Below are positions 1-9,634 of a stretch of 64,000 nt of DNA, piece by piece; position 1 is the stretch's first letter; the number at the start of each line of letters is the position of its first letter. This DNA is from Lacinutrix sp. Hel_I_90 (GTDB taxonomy: Bacteria > Bacteroidota > Bacteroidia > Flavobacteriales > Flavobacteriaceae): contig NZ_JYNQ01000001.1 in the NCBI RefSeq assembly GCF_000934685.1, positions 3,199,501-3,263,500 of the forward strand, written 5' to 3'. The position numbers and the translations under genes are program-made. The notes under the pieces are model-generated. The model was not told the DNA's origin, did not search any database, and saw only the letters and a list, made by a program, of their open reading frames with translations.

Positions 1-1
1 T

Positions 2-1873
2 AAGGAAAAAGATACCTTACGAATTATTATAGCCTACAATAACATTGGGGTTAATTATAGAGCTTATGGTGACTTGGAGAAATCCAGTGCTTTTTTTAAA
101 AAGTCATTGGAGCTAGCACAAAAGAGCCAATCGCCAGTACAATCTGTTTATCCGCTTTACAATATTGGTTTCAATCTAGTAAGTCATGCGGACGATGAAG
201 ATAACGATTATAAAGAAAGTCTTATTTATCTTTCTGAGGCAGAGGATCTTGCTGAACAGTATTACGAAAGTGAAGCTATTAAAGGCGAAATCTTTTCAGT
301 TTTAATATATGTTTATCACAAGTTAGGTAATACAAAGCAATCTATTGTGTATTACAATAAGACCATAGCGTTTACTAAAAAGTATAATTATTTAGATGTT
401 TTAGCAGAAGCACATTCTAATATCGCTTATGTAAACGCTGAAGATAAAAACTTTGAAAAAGCGTATGCTGCTCTAGATGAATATATTGCTGTAAAAGATT
501 CTGTCTATTCTTTAGAACAATATGAAAAAGCAAAGCAAGTAGAGGCAGATAATTTTCTAAGGGAAAATGATATAAAACTAAAACTTAAAGAAAAGGAAAA
601 CGCCATACAAGAATCTGTTATTTCAGAAACCAGAGGCTATAATATTATTTTGGTATTATTTATTTCAGCATTATTAGTACTCGCTTTTTTATTGTATAAC
701 AAGAATAAAGAATTAAAACGCGCTAAAGACAGAGCTGAAAATTTGTCCAAAACCAAAAGTGAATTTTACTCTGAAATTAGCCACGAATTAAGGACGCCAT
801 TATACGCAGTAATAGAGTTGTCAGGGCTTTTATTGAAAGAAAATATAAATGCCACACACAAAGAATACTTGGAGTCTCTTAAGTTTTCTGGCAATCATCT
901 CATGTCTTTGATCAACAATGTTCTCGAATTAAATAAAGTTGAATCTGGAAAACTAAAGATTCAGCTATCGGAGTTTGATTTAAAACACCTTATTTCTAAT
1001 ATTATCGATAGCTTAGAATATGCCTTGCGCGATAGTAATAATACCATTAATTTAAATTTTGACAGTAGTATTCCAGACGTATTGGTTGGAGATTCATTGA
1101 AGTTATCACAAGTATTAATTAATTTAATATCAAACGCTATAAAATTCACTAATGACGGTCATATAGATGTTGTTATTAATAAAGTAGAAGAGTTTGATGA
1201 AAAGGTAACTGTATATTTTAAGGTTTCAGATAACGGACTAGGAATTTCTCAAGAAAAACAAGGTCAAGTGTTTGAAGATTTCTATCAAGAACATTCTAAG
1301 AACTCGAAATCTTATAAAGGCACAGGTTTAGGGTTGTCTATAGTAAAACGTATGCTTACAGCGATGAATAGCGATATCGCTGTAATAAGTAATGAAAACG
1401 AAGGGGCTACTTTTTATTTTGAACTTGATTTTGGAAAAAGCAAAAAAGCGGACTTGTCAACAGTCATCTACGAAGATCACCTACAACAGATTAAAGACTT
1501 TAATATTTTGATTGTAGATGATAATAAGGTTAATCAATTAGTCACTCGGAAAGTATTAGATCAATTAAATATAAAAGCTAAAGCTGTAGCTTCTGGAGCA
1601 GAAGCTGTTGAAATTATTAAGATAGAACATTTTGATTGTATTTTAATGGATTTACATATGCCAGAATTAGATGGTTATGAAACAGCCAAGCAGATTAGAT
1701 TATTTAATCAAGACATAGCCATCGTCGCATTAACGGCGGCATCTACTGAAGAAGTAGAAAGTAAAATAAATGATTATGATATGGATGGTTATATTATGAA
1801 GCCATTTTTTACCGTAGATTTTGTTGAAACTATTAACAAGGCAAAACAAAACAGAAATGAAATTACAACTTAA
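2..1873 (+). CDS. Hybrid sensor histidine kinase with TPR sensor region (5' end outside window)
   Basis: Inner-membrane sensor kinase that would autophosphorylate on His and pass phosphate to its own receiver domain. The frame is open from base 2 and matches the downstream paralogue from the first codon, so the true start lies outside the window; an internal start at 74 would cut through the TPR region. Counting from the first visible codon, TPR-like helices fill about 1-150, a charged linker follows, one membrane segment lies near 212-230, and the H-box SHELRTP has its His near 261. The N-box NLISNAIKFT, G-boxes DNGLGIS and GTGLGLSIVKR, and a C-terminal receiver (ILIVDDN, phospho-acceptor Asp near 550 in LMDLHMP, Lys in MKPF) follow. 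No DNA-binding output domain is present. The family role is certain; the signal is unknown. Confidence 0.93.
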   Translation, partial: KEKDTLRIIIAYNNIGVNYRAYGDLEKSSAFFKKSLELAQKSQSPVQSVYPLYNIGFNLVSHADDEDNDYKESLIYLSEAEDLAEQYYESEAIKGEIFSVLIYVYHKLGNTKQSIVYYNKTIAFTKKYNYLDVLAEAHSNIAYVNAEDKNFEKAYAALDEYIAVKDSVYSLEQYEKAKQVEADNFLRENDIKLKLKEKENAIQESVISETRGYNIILVLFISALLVLAFLLYNKNKELKRAKDRAENLSKTKSEFYSEISHELRTPLYAVIELSGLLLKENINATHKEYLESLKFSGNHLMSLINNVLELNKVESGKLKIQLSEFDLKHLISNIIDSLEYALRDSNNTINLNFDSSIPDVLVGDSLKLSQVLINLISNAIKFTNDGHIDVVINKVEEFDEKVTVYFKVSDNGLGISQEKQGQVFEDFYQEHSKNSKSYKGTGLGLSIVKRMLTAMNSDIAVISNENEGATFYFELDFGKSKKADLSTVIYEDHLQQIKDFNILIVDDNKVNQLVTRKVLDQLNIKAKAVASGAEAVEIIKIEHFDCILMDLHMPELDGYETAKQIRLFNQDIAIVALTAASTEEVESKINDYDMDGYIMKPFFTVDFVETINKAKQNRNEITT

Positions 1874-2400
1874 CGCATGTCCTTTTTCGCTGTTATGTAG
1901 TGTAATTACCATTATGTCTAATGACAGCTCTTCCTTTTAATAGAGCAAGAAGCCTTCGCGAAGTTGGTGTTTTTGTGTTTATGATAGTAATTGTAACCTT
2001 TTCGAGGTCTCGTTTTAGAGTTAGGTCTAAAATTTCAGAAACGGATGCGATTGCAGTTTTTAAAGAGCAATTATTTCTGCAATAAATACTATTTTCAAGG
2101 GTATTAAAAGAGATGAATCCAAAATCATAACCAAGAAATTAAAACCTTTAAGGGTTAATTTTAAGGAAATACTTTATAGGGTAAGTCCGAAATTTAGAGA
2201 AGTCATCATCCAAGATATTCATGATTTATGATACCCTTTAGCGTAGGTCTAGAGGTTTGCTAATTTTTTTTCGGGTAACATAATGCAACTAAAAAGTAAG
2301 GTTAAAACCGTAAAAACTCGATAAAAGTGTGTTTTTTTTCGATGAAATACATTTTGTGTTGTTTTTTTTAGTACATTACACTCAAGAAATTGTATCTCAT
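1874..2400. other. Gene-poor spacer between the two kinases, with an unrecognised coding-like remnant
   Basis: About 530 bases without a convincing gene. A plus-strand frame from about 2094 to 2231 (ending TGA) reads as a basic, protein-like stretch (for example KKLKPLRVNFKE) but has no ATG and is closed by a stop just upstream. It may be the decayed end of a gene. I cannot assign it to a family. The rest is low-complexity AT-rich DNA. Confidence 0.35.
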
Positions 2401-4578
2401 ATGAAGAAGATTTACTATAACTTGGTTTTTTTATTGATTTCTATTGTTACAACTCATGCACAACAGGAGTCAGAAACTTCTATTGATCCAATGTACAAGG
2501 AAATAGAAAGCGCATTTGAACTTTGCCAACGAAATAAATATGGAGAAGCTATAGAAATAAGTACCAAAGTGCTTGAATATTCTATTGAGGTCAATGATGA
2601 TAATCTAAGAGCACGAGCTTATAATGTTCTCGGTAATGCCCATTACTTTGTTAATAATGATTCTTTGAGTTTTCATTATTTATTTAAGGCGAAGGATTTA
2701 TATATAAAACTAAAAGATACCTCTAAAATTATTCTAGCCTATAGTAATCTAGGTGTTAATTACAGAGTTTATGATGACTTCTCTACATCAAGTTCATTTT
2801 TTAAAAAATCATTAGAATTAGCAGAAAAGAGCAATTCTCCCAAACAATCGGTCTACCCGCTATTCAATATAGGCTTAAATTTTGTAGGACAGGATGACGA
2901 CAAAGATAATGATTATGAACAGAGTCTAATATATCTTTCTAAGGCAGAGGGTCTTGCAGAACGTTATTATGAAGGAGAAGCCATTATCGGTGAAATTTCT
3001 CAAATTCTTATTTTTGTTCACTATAAGTTAGGGAATTACAAAAAATCTACTGAATATTACAATAAGACTATAGCGTTTTCTAAAAAATATAATTATTTAA
3101 ATGTTTTAGCAGGTGCACATTCTACGGTCTCAATTATAAACGCTGAAGATAAAAATTTCGAAAAAGCATATGCCGCTTTAAATGAGTATGTCACAGTAAA
3201 GGACTCTGTATCTTCTATAGAGCAATATGAAAAGGCAAAACAAGTAGAGGCAGATAATTTTCTAAAAGAAAATGGTTTAAAATTAAAACTTAAAGAAAAG
3301 GAAAACGCAATACAAGAAGCAGTTATTACAGAAACTAGAGGCTATAATATTATTTTGGGCTTATTTGTTTTAGTATTATTATTGTTGGCTTTTTTGTTAT
3401 ATATAAAGGTTAAAGAATTAAAACGGGCGAAAGAGAGAGCCGAGAACTTATCTAAAGTCAAAAGTGATTTTTATTCAGAAATTAGTCACGAATTACGTAC
3501 GCCATTATATGCTGTTATTGAGTTGTCTAACTTACTTCTTAGAGAAGATGTAAATGTAAGACATAGAGAATATTTAGAGTCGTTGCAATTCTCTGGAAAT
3601 CATTTACTATCACTAGTAAACAATGTGCTAGAACTTAATAAAGTGGAGTCGGGAACAATGAAAATACAACAGTTAGATTTCGATTTAAAAAACATACTAG
3701 CTAATATTATTGAAAGCTTAGAGTTTGCTTTACGGGATAGTAATAATACAATTCATCTCGTTTATGATAATTCTATTCCAGATGTACTGGTTGGAGATTC
3801 TTTAAAAATCTCTCAAATTTTCATAAACTTAATTTCCAATGCTGTAAAATTTACTAATAATGGACGCATAACAGTCACTATAAAAAAACTAGAGGAATTA
3901 GAAGACGATATAAAGCTTTATTTCGAAGTCGCAGATACTGGTGTTGGGATTCCTAAAGAGAAGCAACATCAAGTGTTTGAGGATTTTTATCAAGAGCATG
4001 CAAAAGTAGAGAAGTCTTATAAAGGAACAGGTTTAGGGCTTTCTATAGTAAAGCGTGTAGTTACGGCTATGGGTAGTAAAGTGCAATTAGAAAGTGAAGA
4101 AGGAAAAGGAAGTACTTTCTTTTTTGAATTATCATTTAAGAAAAGTCAAAAAAACAATAATGTAGTTGAATTGTATTCTCTTCTACAAAAGGAAATTGAA
4201 GGCAGTAACATTTTAATTGTTGATGACAATAGAATTAATAGATTGGTTACAAAACGTGTGTTAGGCCACTTAAATATAGAGTCGGAAGCAGTTGAGTCTG
4301 GTAGAAAGGCAATAGATTTAGTGAAAGTTAAAGCCTTCGATTGTATCTTAATGGATTTACATATGCCGGGATTAAATGGTTATGAAACAACAGAGCAGAT
4401 TCGGGAGTTTAATAAAGATATCCCTATTGTGGCTTTAACCGCAGCTTCTTCAGAAGAAGTTGAATTTAAAATCGAGAAATATGAACTTGACGGTTATGTT
4501 TTAAAACCGTTTATAACTTCAGATTTTGTAGAGGCTTTAAATAAAGCCATAAAAAAACATAGGCGCGCTACTGCTTAA
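2401..4578 (+). CDS. Hybrid sensor histidine kinase with periplasmic TPR region (tandem paralogue)
   Basis: Complete 725-residue paralogue of the kinase just upstream. The start at 2401 gives a clean signal peptide (MKKIYYNLVFLLISI...THAQ); an upstream in-frame ATG at 2329 would add a less plausible extension. TPR-like helices occupy about 45-290, the membrane helix about 314-334, the H-box SHELRTP has His near 363, then a HATPase_c domain (NLISNAVKFT, DTGVGIP, GTGLGLSIVKR). The receiver has its phospho-acceptor Asp near 652 and its conserved Lys in LKPF. The two kinases share long near-identical blocks in the linker and H-box, pointing to recent tandem duplication. The 3' end overlaps the convergent coaD gene by 11 bases. 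Output partner and signal cannot be read from the sequence. Confidence 0.93.
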   Translation: MKKIYYNLVFLLISIVTTHAQQESETSIDPMYKEIESAFELCQRNKYGEAIEISTKVLEYSIEVNDDNLRARAYNVLGNAHYFVNNDSLSFHYLFKAKDLYIKLKDTSKIILAYSNLGVNYRVYDDFSTSSSFFKKSLELAEKSNSPKQSVYPLFNIGLNFVGQDDDKDNDYEQSLIYLSKAEGLAERYYEGEAIIGEISQILIFVHYKLGNYKKSTEYYNKTIAFSKKYNYLNVLAGAHSTVSIINAEDKNFEKAYAALNEYVTVKDSVSSIEQYEKAKQVEADNFLKENGLKLKLKEKENAIQEAVITETRGYNIILGLFVLVLLLLAFLLYIKVKELKRAKERAENLSKVKSDFYSEISHELRTPLYAVIELSNLLLREDVNVRHREYLESLQFSGNHLLSLVNNVLELNKVESGTMKIQQLDFDLKNILANIIESLEFALRDSNNTIHLVYDNSIPDVLVGDSLKISQIFINLISNAVKFTNNGRITVTIKKLEELEDDIKLYFEVADTGVGIPKEKQHQVFEDFYQEHAKVEKSYKGTGLGLSIVKRVVTAMGSKVQLESEEGKGSTFFFELSFKKSQKNNNVVELYSLLQKEIEGSNILIVDDNRINRLVTKRVLGHLNIESEAVESGRKAIDLVKVKAFDCILMDLHMPGLNGYETTEQIREFNKDIPIVALTAASSEEVEFKIEKYELDGYVLKPFITSDFVEALNKAIKKHRRATA

Positions 4579-5026
4579 TTCTTACACTTTTAGGAACTAG
4601 TTTGGTGTAATCTCCATTATTTCTAATAACGTCTCTAACAATAGAGGAGGCAATATAAGATGTTTTTGCGGCTGTTAATAAAAAAACAGTTTCAATAGGA
4701 GCCAAATCCCGATTGGTGTGTGCAATAGCTTTTTCAAACTCAAAATCGGCAGGATTCCTTAAACCTCTTAATATAAAAGGGACATCATTTTTTAGACAAA
4801 AATCAACAGTTAACCCTTTGTAGTTAACGACTTTTATTCTAGGCTCATCTTTAAAAGCTTCTTTTATAAACGCCATGCGTTCTTGAAGAGAAAACATATA
4901 ATTTTTTTCAGAATTTACGCCTATAGCAACAATAATTTCATCAAAAAGTGTCACCCCTCGTTTTATAATGTCATAATGGCCAAGAGTAATGGGATCAAAC
5001 GATCCAGGGAAAATTGCACGTTTCAT
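4568..5026 (-). CDS. coaD: Phosphopantetheine adenylyltransferase
   Basis: Cytosolic enzyme of coenzyme A synthesis that joins ATP and 4'-phosphopantetheine to give dephospho-CoA. At 152 residues it has the family's usual length. The nucleotidyltransferase signature GSFDPITLGHYD is at residues 8-19 (the T/HxGH-type motif), and RGLRNPADFEFE and the C-terminal SSxVRD motif (SSIVRD) are present. It lies downstream of ddl on the same strand with a gap of about 55 bases, so co-transcription is likely. Its stop TAG lies inside the 3' end of the convergent kinase gene. Confidence 0.97.
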   Translation of the reverse strand: MKRAIFPGSFDPITLGHYDIIKRGVTLFDEIIVAIGVNSEKNYMFSLQERMAFIKEAFKDEPRIKVVNYKGLTVDFCLKNDVPFILRGLRNPADFEFEKAIAHTNRDLAPIETVFLLTAAKTSYIASSIVRDVIRNNGDYTKLVPKSVRIKQ

Positions 5027-5081
5027 TGCTGTTATTTTATTTTTCTCACTAAGAGGAGAACCGTATTAATTTTAGCTAAAG

Positions 5082-6065
5082 TTAGGTATTATTTTTTAAA
5101 GCCTCTTCAATAGCACTGTCAAATAGTTCTTGCATTGACAGGCCAGCTTCTGCAGCTTGTTGCGGTAAAATACTTTCGTTAGTTAAACCTGGTACGGTAT
5201 TCATTTCCAGCAAGTGTGGTTCTCCATCTTTAAAGATAAATTCACTACGGGAATAGCCTTTCATTTTTAAGACTTCATATACTTTTTTAGCAACGGTAGT
5301 TACTTTTGCTTCTTGATCTTTCGTCAATCTTGCTGGTGTAATTTCCTGAGATTTCCCCAAGTATTTAGCTTCGTAATCAAAGAAGTCATTCTCACTCACA
5401 ATTTCTGTAATAGGCAAGACTTTAGTTTTTCCTTTATAAGTAATAACACCTACAGAAACTTCAGTGCCATCCAGAAAAGATTCAATAATAATCTCATCGT
5501 CTTCTTTAAATGCAATGTCTATTGCTTGCTTTAAATCTTCGGTTTTATAGACTTTGGTAATTCCAAAACTACTCCCTGCTTTATTTGCTTTTACAAAACA
5601 AGGTAAGCCAACTTTAGCTGTAATTTCAGTTTCATTAATGGTATCACCTAGATTTAGGTAATAACTTTCAGCAGTTAAAATACCATAAGGTTTTAAAACG
5701 CTTAAGCAATCTCTCTTATTAAAAGTAAGGGCAGCTTGATAGGCATCACAACTTGTTTGTGGCATACCTATGAGTTTAAAATAGGCTTGCATGAAACCAT
5801 CCTCTCCTGGTGAACCATGAATTGCATTAAATACACAATCGAAAGTGATTTTAGTGTCATTAAGAGGTACTGAAAAATCATTTCTGTCGATGGGAAACTC
5901 TCTATTATAAGGATCAACAAATACCCATTTATCTTTAAAGATATGAACGCGATAGACGTTATACTTATCTTTGTCTAAAGATTTATAAACGACATTTCCG
6001 CTCTTTAAAGAAATTTGGTATTCGCTAGAATACCCCCCCATGATTATTGCAATATTTTTTTTCAT
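5082..6065 (-). CDS. ddl: D-alanine--D-alanine ligase
   Basis: ATP-grasp ligase that makes the D-Ala-D-Ala dipeptide for peptidoglycan. The 327-residue protein begins MKKNIAIIMGGYSSEYQISL, the N-terminal GG.SSE substrate loop of Ddl. The ATP-grasp core shows PCFVKANKAGSSFG (ATP-binding Lys and glycine-rich loop), the EVSVGV strand and the C-terminal LLEMNTVPGLT metal-binding motif (E..N). It is followed by coaD and is divergent from the PASTA-protein gene, an arrangement that looks typical of this bacterial family. Confidence 0.97.
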   Translation of the reverse strand: MKKNIAIIMGGYSSEYQISLKSGNVVYKSLDKDKYNVYRVHIFKDKWVFVDPYNREFPIDRNDFSVPLNDTKITFDCVFNAIHGSPGEDGFMQAYFKLIGMPQTSCDAYQAALTFNKRDCLSVLKPYGILTAESYYLNLGDTINETEITAKVGLPCFVKANKAGSSFGITKVYKTEDLKQAIDIAFKEDDEIIIESFLDGTEVSVGVITYKGKTKVLPITEIVSENDFFDYEAKYLGKSQEITPARLTKDQEAKVTTVAKKVYEVLKMKGYSRSEFIFKDGEPHLLEMNTVPGLTNESILPQQAAEAGLSMQELFDSAIEEALKNNT

Positions 6066-6220
6066 CTTTATGGTTGCCTTTCAACTGCGCCAAAGGTAAA
6101 CTTTAACGGTAATTTCATAAAATTAGACTTAAATGTTACTAAAGTCGAAAAGTATACAATAATACTCACTTCTATTAGTTTAGCTAAAATATAATTTATA
6201 CCTGTTGCATTTTAAAAATG

Positions 6221-6248
6221 CTGATAAATAATTCAAATTATTTATCAG
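6221..6248. repeat. Perfect 12-bp-arm palindrome between ddl and the PASTA gene
   Basis: CTGATAAATAAT, a 4-base loop, then its exact reverse complement. It lies in the intergenic region between two divergent genes and lacks a following T-run on either strand, so it is not an ordinary terminator. It could be a regulator site or a cruciform. Confidence 0.6.
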
Positions 6249-6304
6249 CCAATAATGTTTCATACGTATTATTTCATTTCAAACGAAAAACCTTTTAGTT
6301 TTTA

Positions 6305-6312
6305 TATATTTG
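6305..6312 (+). promoter_or_regulatory. Putative -7 promoter box (TATATTTG)
   Basis: Matches the Bacteroidota sigma-A -7 consensus TAnnTTTG and sits 16-28 bases before the two candidate starts of the PASTA-domain gene. No clear TTTG -33 box is seen at the usual spacing, so confidence is moderate. Confidence 0.5.
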
Positions 6313-6340
6313 TCGAACTATTTTTAACATGAATTTGTAT

Positions 6341-6892
6341 ATGAGTATTATAAAATTTTTAACTAGTAAAGTATTCTTTAAGCAGTTAGCATTAGCTGTT
6401 GTAGCTATAGTTGTTTTATGTTTTATAATGCTAAAATGGTTGAATATTACAACTAATCATGGCGATTTTGAAACGGTTCCAGATTTAAAAGGAAAGTCTA
6501 TTGATGTTGCTAAAATCGAATTAAATGATAATAATCTGGTTATGGAAATTCAGGACTCGGCTAATTTCAATCCAGATTACCCAAAGTACTCTGTTATAGA
6601 TCAAAACCCTGAGTCAGGAGAAAAAGTAAAAGAGAATCGAAAAATATACATTACCCTTAATCCATCAGGTTACAGAAAAATAGCTGTACCCAATTTAGTG
6701 GGTAGAACCTTTCGCCAGGCTAAACCAACTTTGGAATCTTTAGGTTTTCAAATTGGTAAAATAACGTACGTGGATGATTTAGGAAAAGATGAAGTGGTAA
6801 GCATGCGCTACCAAAACCGAAAAATAAAAAAAGACGAATTACTCCCAAAAATGACAACGATTGATATCGTTTTAGGAAATGGGAATCGTTAA
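6341..6892 (+). CDS. PASTA-domain membrane protein
   Basis: A single-pass inner-membrane protein with an extracytoplasmic tail of two PASTA modules, folds that in other bacteria bind peptidoglycan or muropeptides. From the start used here, a membrane helix covers about residues 12-32, PASTA 1 (VPDLKGKSIDVAKIEL) begins near 48 and PASTA 2 (VPNLVGRTFRQAKPTLESLG) near 112. There is no kinase domain, unlike the PASTA Ser/Thr kinases of Gram-positives. ATG codons at 6329 and 6341 are both possible; I chose 6341 (MSIIKF). It runs straight into rluD and is divergent from ddl, consistent with a cell-wall link, but the specific role is inference. Confidence 0.88.
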   Translation: MSIIKFLTSKVFFKQLALAVVAIVVLCFIMLKWLNITTNHGDFETVPDLKGKSIDVAKIELNDNNLVMEIQDSANFNPDYPKYSVIDQNPESGEKVKENRKIYITLNPSGYRKIAVPNLVGRTFRQAKPTLESLGFQIGKITYVDDLGKDEVVSMRYQNRKIKKDELLPKMTTIDIVLGNGNR

Positions 6893-6896
6893 AATA

Positions 6897-7934
6897 ATGG
6901 AAGACTATACACCACAATTGCCAGAAGATGATAATGAATTATACGAGCATCACGCTTTTACGGTAGACAAAGGTCAAGCGCCTTTACGTATCGATAAATA
7001 TTTGATGAACCGTATTGAGAACGCGATTCGTAATAAAATTCAAACAGCAGCTAAGAACGGGAATATTTATGTTAATGACGTTCCTGTAAAATCCAATTAC
7101 AAGGTTAAGCCTTTCGATACCATTCGCGTGTTGTTTGAGCATCCACCATTCGAAAATTTGCTCGTTGGCGAAGATTTACCACTAGACATTGTTTATGAAG
7201 ACGATACCCTTTTGGTGATCAATAAACCAGCAGGTATGGTTGTGCATCCAGGACATGGTAACTATTCTGGCACCTTAATAAACGCCTTGATTTTTCATTT
7301 CGATAATTTACCTAATAACTCTAGCGATCGACCAGGCTTAGTACATAGAATAGATAAAGATACCACAGGCCTTTTAGTCGTGGCCAAGACAGAGCATGCC
7401 ATGGCACATTTGTCGAAGCAGTTTAAAGACAAAACCAGCGAGCGCGAATACGTTGCTATTGTTTGGGGAAACATGGAAGCAGACGAGGGCACGATTGAAG
7501 GAAACATAGGGCGTCACCCCAAAAACAGGCTCCAAAATACAGTATATAGCGATGATGAGGCTGAAAACGGAAAACCGGCTGTTACGCACTATACAGTTTT
7601 AGAGCGTTTAACTTATGTGACCTTAGTGGCTTGCAAGCTTGAAACGGGTAGAACACACCAAATTCGTGTCCATATGAAACACATAGGTCATACGCTTTTT
7701 AATGATGAACGCTACGGTGGAGAACGCATTTTAAAAGGGACGACGTTTACCAAATACAAACAATTTGTAGATAATTGTTTTAAAGTGTTGCCACGTCAAG
7801 CACTACATGCTAAAACATTAGGCTTTAAGCATCCTGAGACAGGAGAAATGATGCAGTTTAGTACCCCCATTCCAGACGACATGCAGCAATGTATCGCCAA
7901 ATGGAGAAGCTATGCTTTGCATATCGATAATTAG
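6897..7934 (+). CDS. rluD: RluD-family 23S rRNA pseudouridine synthase
   Basis: Isomerises specific uridines of 23S rRNA (helix 69 in the RluD family) to pseudouridine. The 345-residue protein has an N-terminal S4-like RNA-binding domain (LRIDKYL ... about 20-85) and a catalytic core with the hallmark HRIDKDTTGLLVVAKT, where the Asp is the nucleophile. The C-terminal motif ETGRTHQIRVHM is also present. An ATG at 6879 overlaps the upstream gene; I prefer 6897 (MEDYTPQ), four bases after the PASTA gene stop, implying translational coupling. The exact target uridines are assumed from the family. Confidence 0.92.
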   Translation: MEDYTPQLPEDDNELYEHHAFTVDKGQAPLRIDKYLMNRIENAIRNKIQTAAKNGNIYVNDVPVKSNYKVKPFDTIRVLFEHPPFENLLVGEDLPLDIVYEDDTLLVINKPAGMVVHPGHGNYSGTLINALIFHFDNLPNNSSDRPGLVHRIDKDTTGLLVVAKTEHAMAHLSKQFKDKTSEREYVAIVWGNMEADEGTIEGNIGRHPKNRLQNTVYSDDEAENGKPAVTHYTVLERLTYVTLVACKLETGRTHQIRVHMKHIGHTLFNDERYGGERILKGTTFTKYKQFVDNCFKVLPRQALHAKTLGFKHPETGEMMQFSTPIPDDMQQCIAKWRSYALHIDN

Positions 7935-8135
7935 GAGACTTGAGTTGCGATAGAGGAAAGGTTACCTAAAGGTCACGTTTTTCACTAATTCTTTTTTTGT
8001 TATTTCGGCAGTAAACAAAGGCTATTACAGCCGCTTACGCAAGCCCTTAGTTTTTATAATTAAAAGCTATTTTTAAATAGAATAATTCATTATTGAACTT
8101 GCTTTATTTACAGATTTCTACCGTATTTTTAGGGT

Positions 8136-8789
8136 ATGATAATTGAGGAAGTCACACTTTTTACGAATATAATTCAAAAGCAAAAGCAGTTTTATGAGTC
8201 GGTTTTAGGTTTCGAGATCGTAGAAGATTCTAAAGACCGGATTTCTTTTAAAACAGGAGAAAGTCATTTAGTATTTGAATATAAAAAAGAGACCAATCCA
8301 GCACATATCGCTTTTAATATTCCTGTTAAAACAATCCATACCGCTTTAAAATGGTTAAAGGAGAGAATAAAAGTGCTTTCCTACGAAGGTGAAGAAATCA
8401 CCAATTTCCATGCCTGGAACGCTAGGGCGATTTACTTTTATGATGTAGATCATAATATTTTGGAGTTTATCGCCAGAGAAAGATTAGGTATAGCAAGTGA
8501 AGCGGCGTTTACACCAGACACTATTATCTCTATAAGTGAAATGGCAATAGCAACAGACAATATAGCATCTATTTACAGCCAAATAAACAGAATAAAACCA
8601 ATTCCGATTTTCGATGGTAGTTTTGATCGTTTTTGTGCTTTAGGAAATGACGAAGGCTTATTTATAGTTATTGATAAAAATAAGAAGAAATGGTACCCTA
8701 CAATGGCGGCTGTTTTGACTTCAGATTTTATAATTAAAGGCGATTACAACTTTAGTTTTACCAACGGAGAAATTAAAGAATTGTCGTAA
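8136..8789 (+). CDS. VOC (glyoxalase/bleomycin-resistance fold) family protein
   Basis: A 217-residue cytosolic protein whose first 125 residues form a VOC module: LFTNIIQKQKQFYESVLGFE at the start, HIAFNIP for the first metal-ligand strand and DVDHNILEFIARE for the second. The remaining 90 residues look like a second, weaker half-module. VOC enzymes are metal-dependent dioxygenases, isomerases or resistance proteins, and the substrate here cannot be told. The 200 bases upstream (7935-8135) contain no gene. Confidence 0.8.
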   Translation: MIIEEVTLFTNIIQKQKQFYESVLGFEIVEDSKDRISFKTGESHLVFEYKKETNPAHIAFNIPVKTIHTALKWLKERIKVLSYEGEEITNFHAWNARAIYFYDVDHNILEFIARERLGIASEAAFTPDTIISISEMAIATDNIASIYSQINRIKPIPIFDGSFDRFCALGNDEGLFIVIDKNKKKWYPTMAAVLTSDFIIKGDYNFSFTNGEIKELS

Positions 8790-8875
8790 TTTAGTAACTT
8801 AAAAAAAATCAAATTTCCGTTTTCGCGGAACTGAATGAGATTCCCGGCTTCCTTGGGAATAAAAATAAAACAACT

Positions 8876-9634
8876 ATGAAATTAGTATTATCACCAGCAA
8901 AGTCTCTCAATTTCGAAAGCAAATTACCAACCACTAAGATTTCTGAATCTGAGTTTCTAGAGCAATCTGAAAAGCTGAATAAAGTCCTGAAAAAGAAATC
9001 GGTTAAAGGACTTTCTGAACTCATGCATATTAGTGAATCTCTAGGTCAGCTTAACTACGAGCGTAATCAAGATTGGAAATTGCCGTTTACCAAAGACAAT
9101 GCCAGACCCGCCATTTATGCTTTTAATGGTGATGTGTATAGAGGTTTGGATGCCTATACTATTCCAACACAACAAATAGAGAAACTTCAGGATACAGTAA
9201 GAATTTTATCGGGTTTATATGGTGTGTTGAAGCCATTAGATTTAATACAGGCGTACCGTTTAGAAATGGGTACAAAACTGCCGGTAGGCACAAAGAAGAA
9301 CCTCTATGAGTTTTGGAAAAAAGACATCGTAAAAAGTTTAAATAATGAGTTAAAAGACGATGAGGTTTTTGTTAACTTAGCCAGTAACGAGTATTTTAAG
9401 GCGGTAGATACAAAGGCATTAAAAGTGCCAGTAGTTACCGTTGATTTTAAAGAATATAAAGACGGTAAGTATAAAATTGTTGCCATTTATGCTAAAGTAG
9501 CCCGAGGGTTAATGGCCAGATATATTGTAGATACAAACGCAAAAACCATAGACGACTTAAAAGGGTTTAGAAAAGAAGGCTATGGTTTTAGCGATGAATT
9601 ATCAAGTGAAAACAACTTGGTGTTTACGAGATAA
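8876..9634 (+). CDS. yaaA: Peroxide stress protein YaaA (DUF328)
   Basis: A 252-residue protein that matches YaaA along its length: LVLSPAKSL at the start, NYERNQDW, AFNGDVYRGLDA, LSGLYGVLKPLDLIQAYRLE and VNLASNEYFKAV. In E. coli the protein lowers free iron during peroxide stress and has a DNA-binding fold. The start at 8876 is the first codon giving the conserved MKLVLSPAK. The stop TAA is immediately adjacent to the end of the convergent bTHX gene, with no bases between them. Confidence 0.93.
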   Translation: MKLVLSPAKSLNFESKLPTTKISESEFLEQSEKLNKVLKKKSVKGLSELMHISESLGQLNYERNQDWKLPFTKDNARPAIYAFNGDVYRGLDAYTIPTQQIEKLQDTVRILSGLYGVLKPLDLIQAYRLEMGTKLPVGTKKNLYEFWKKDIVKSLNNELKDDEVFVNLASNEYFKAVDTKALKVPVVTVDFKEYKDGKYKIVAIYAKVARGLMARYIVDTNAKTIDDLKGFRKEGYGFSDELSSENNLVFTR

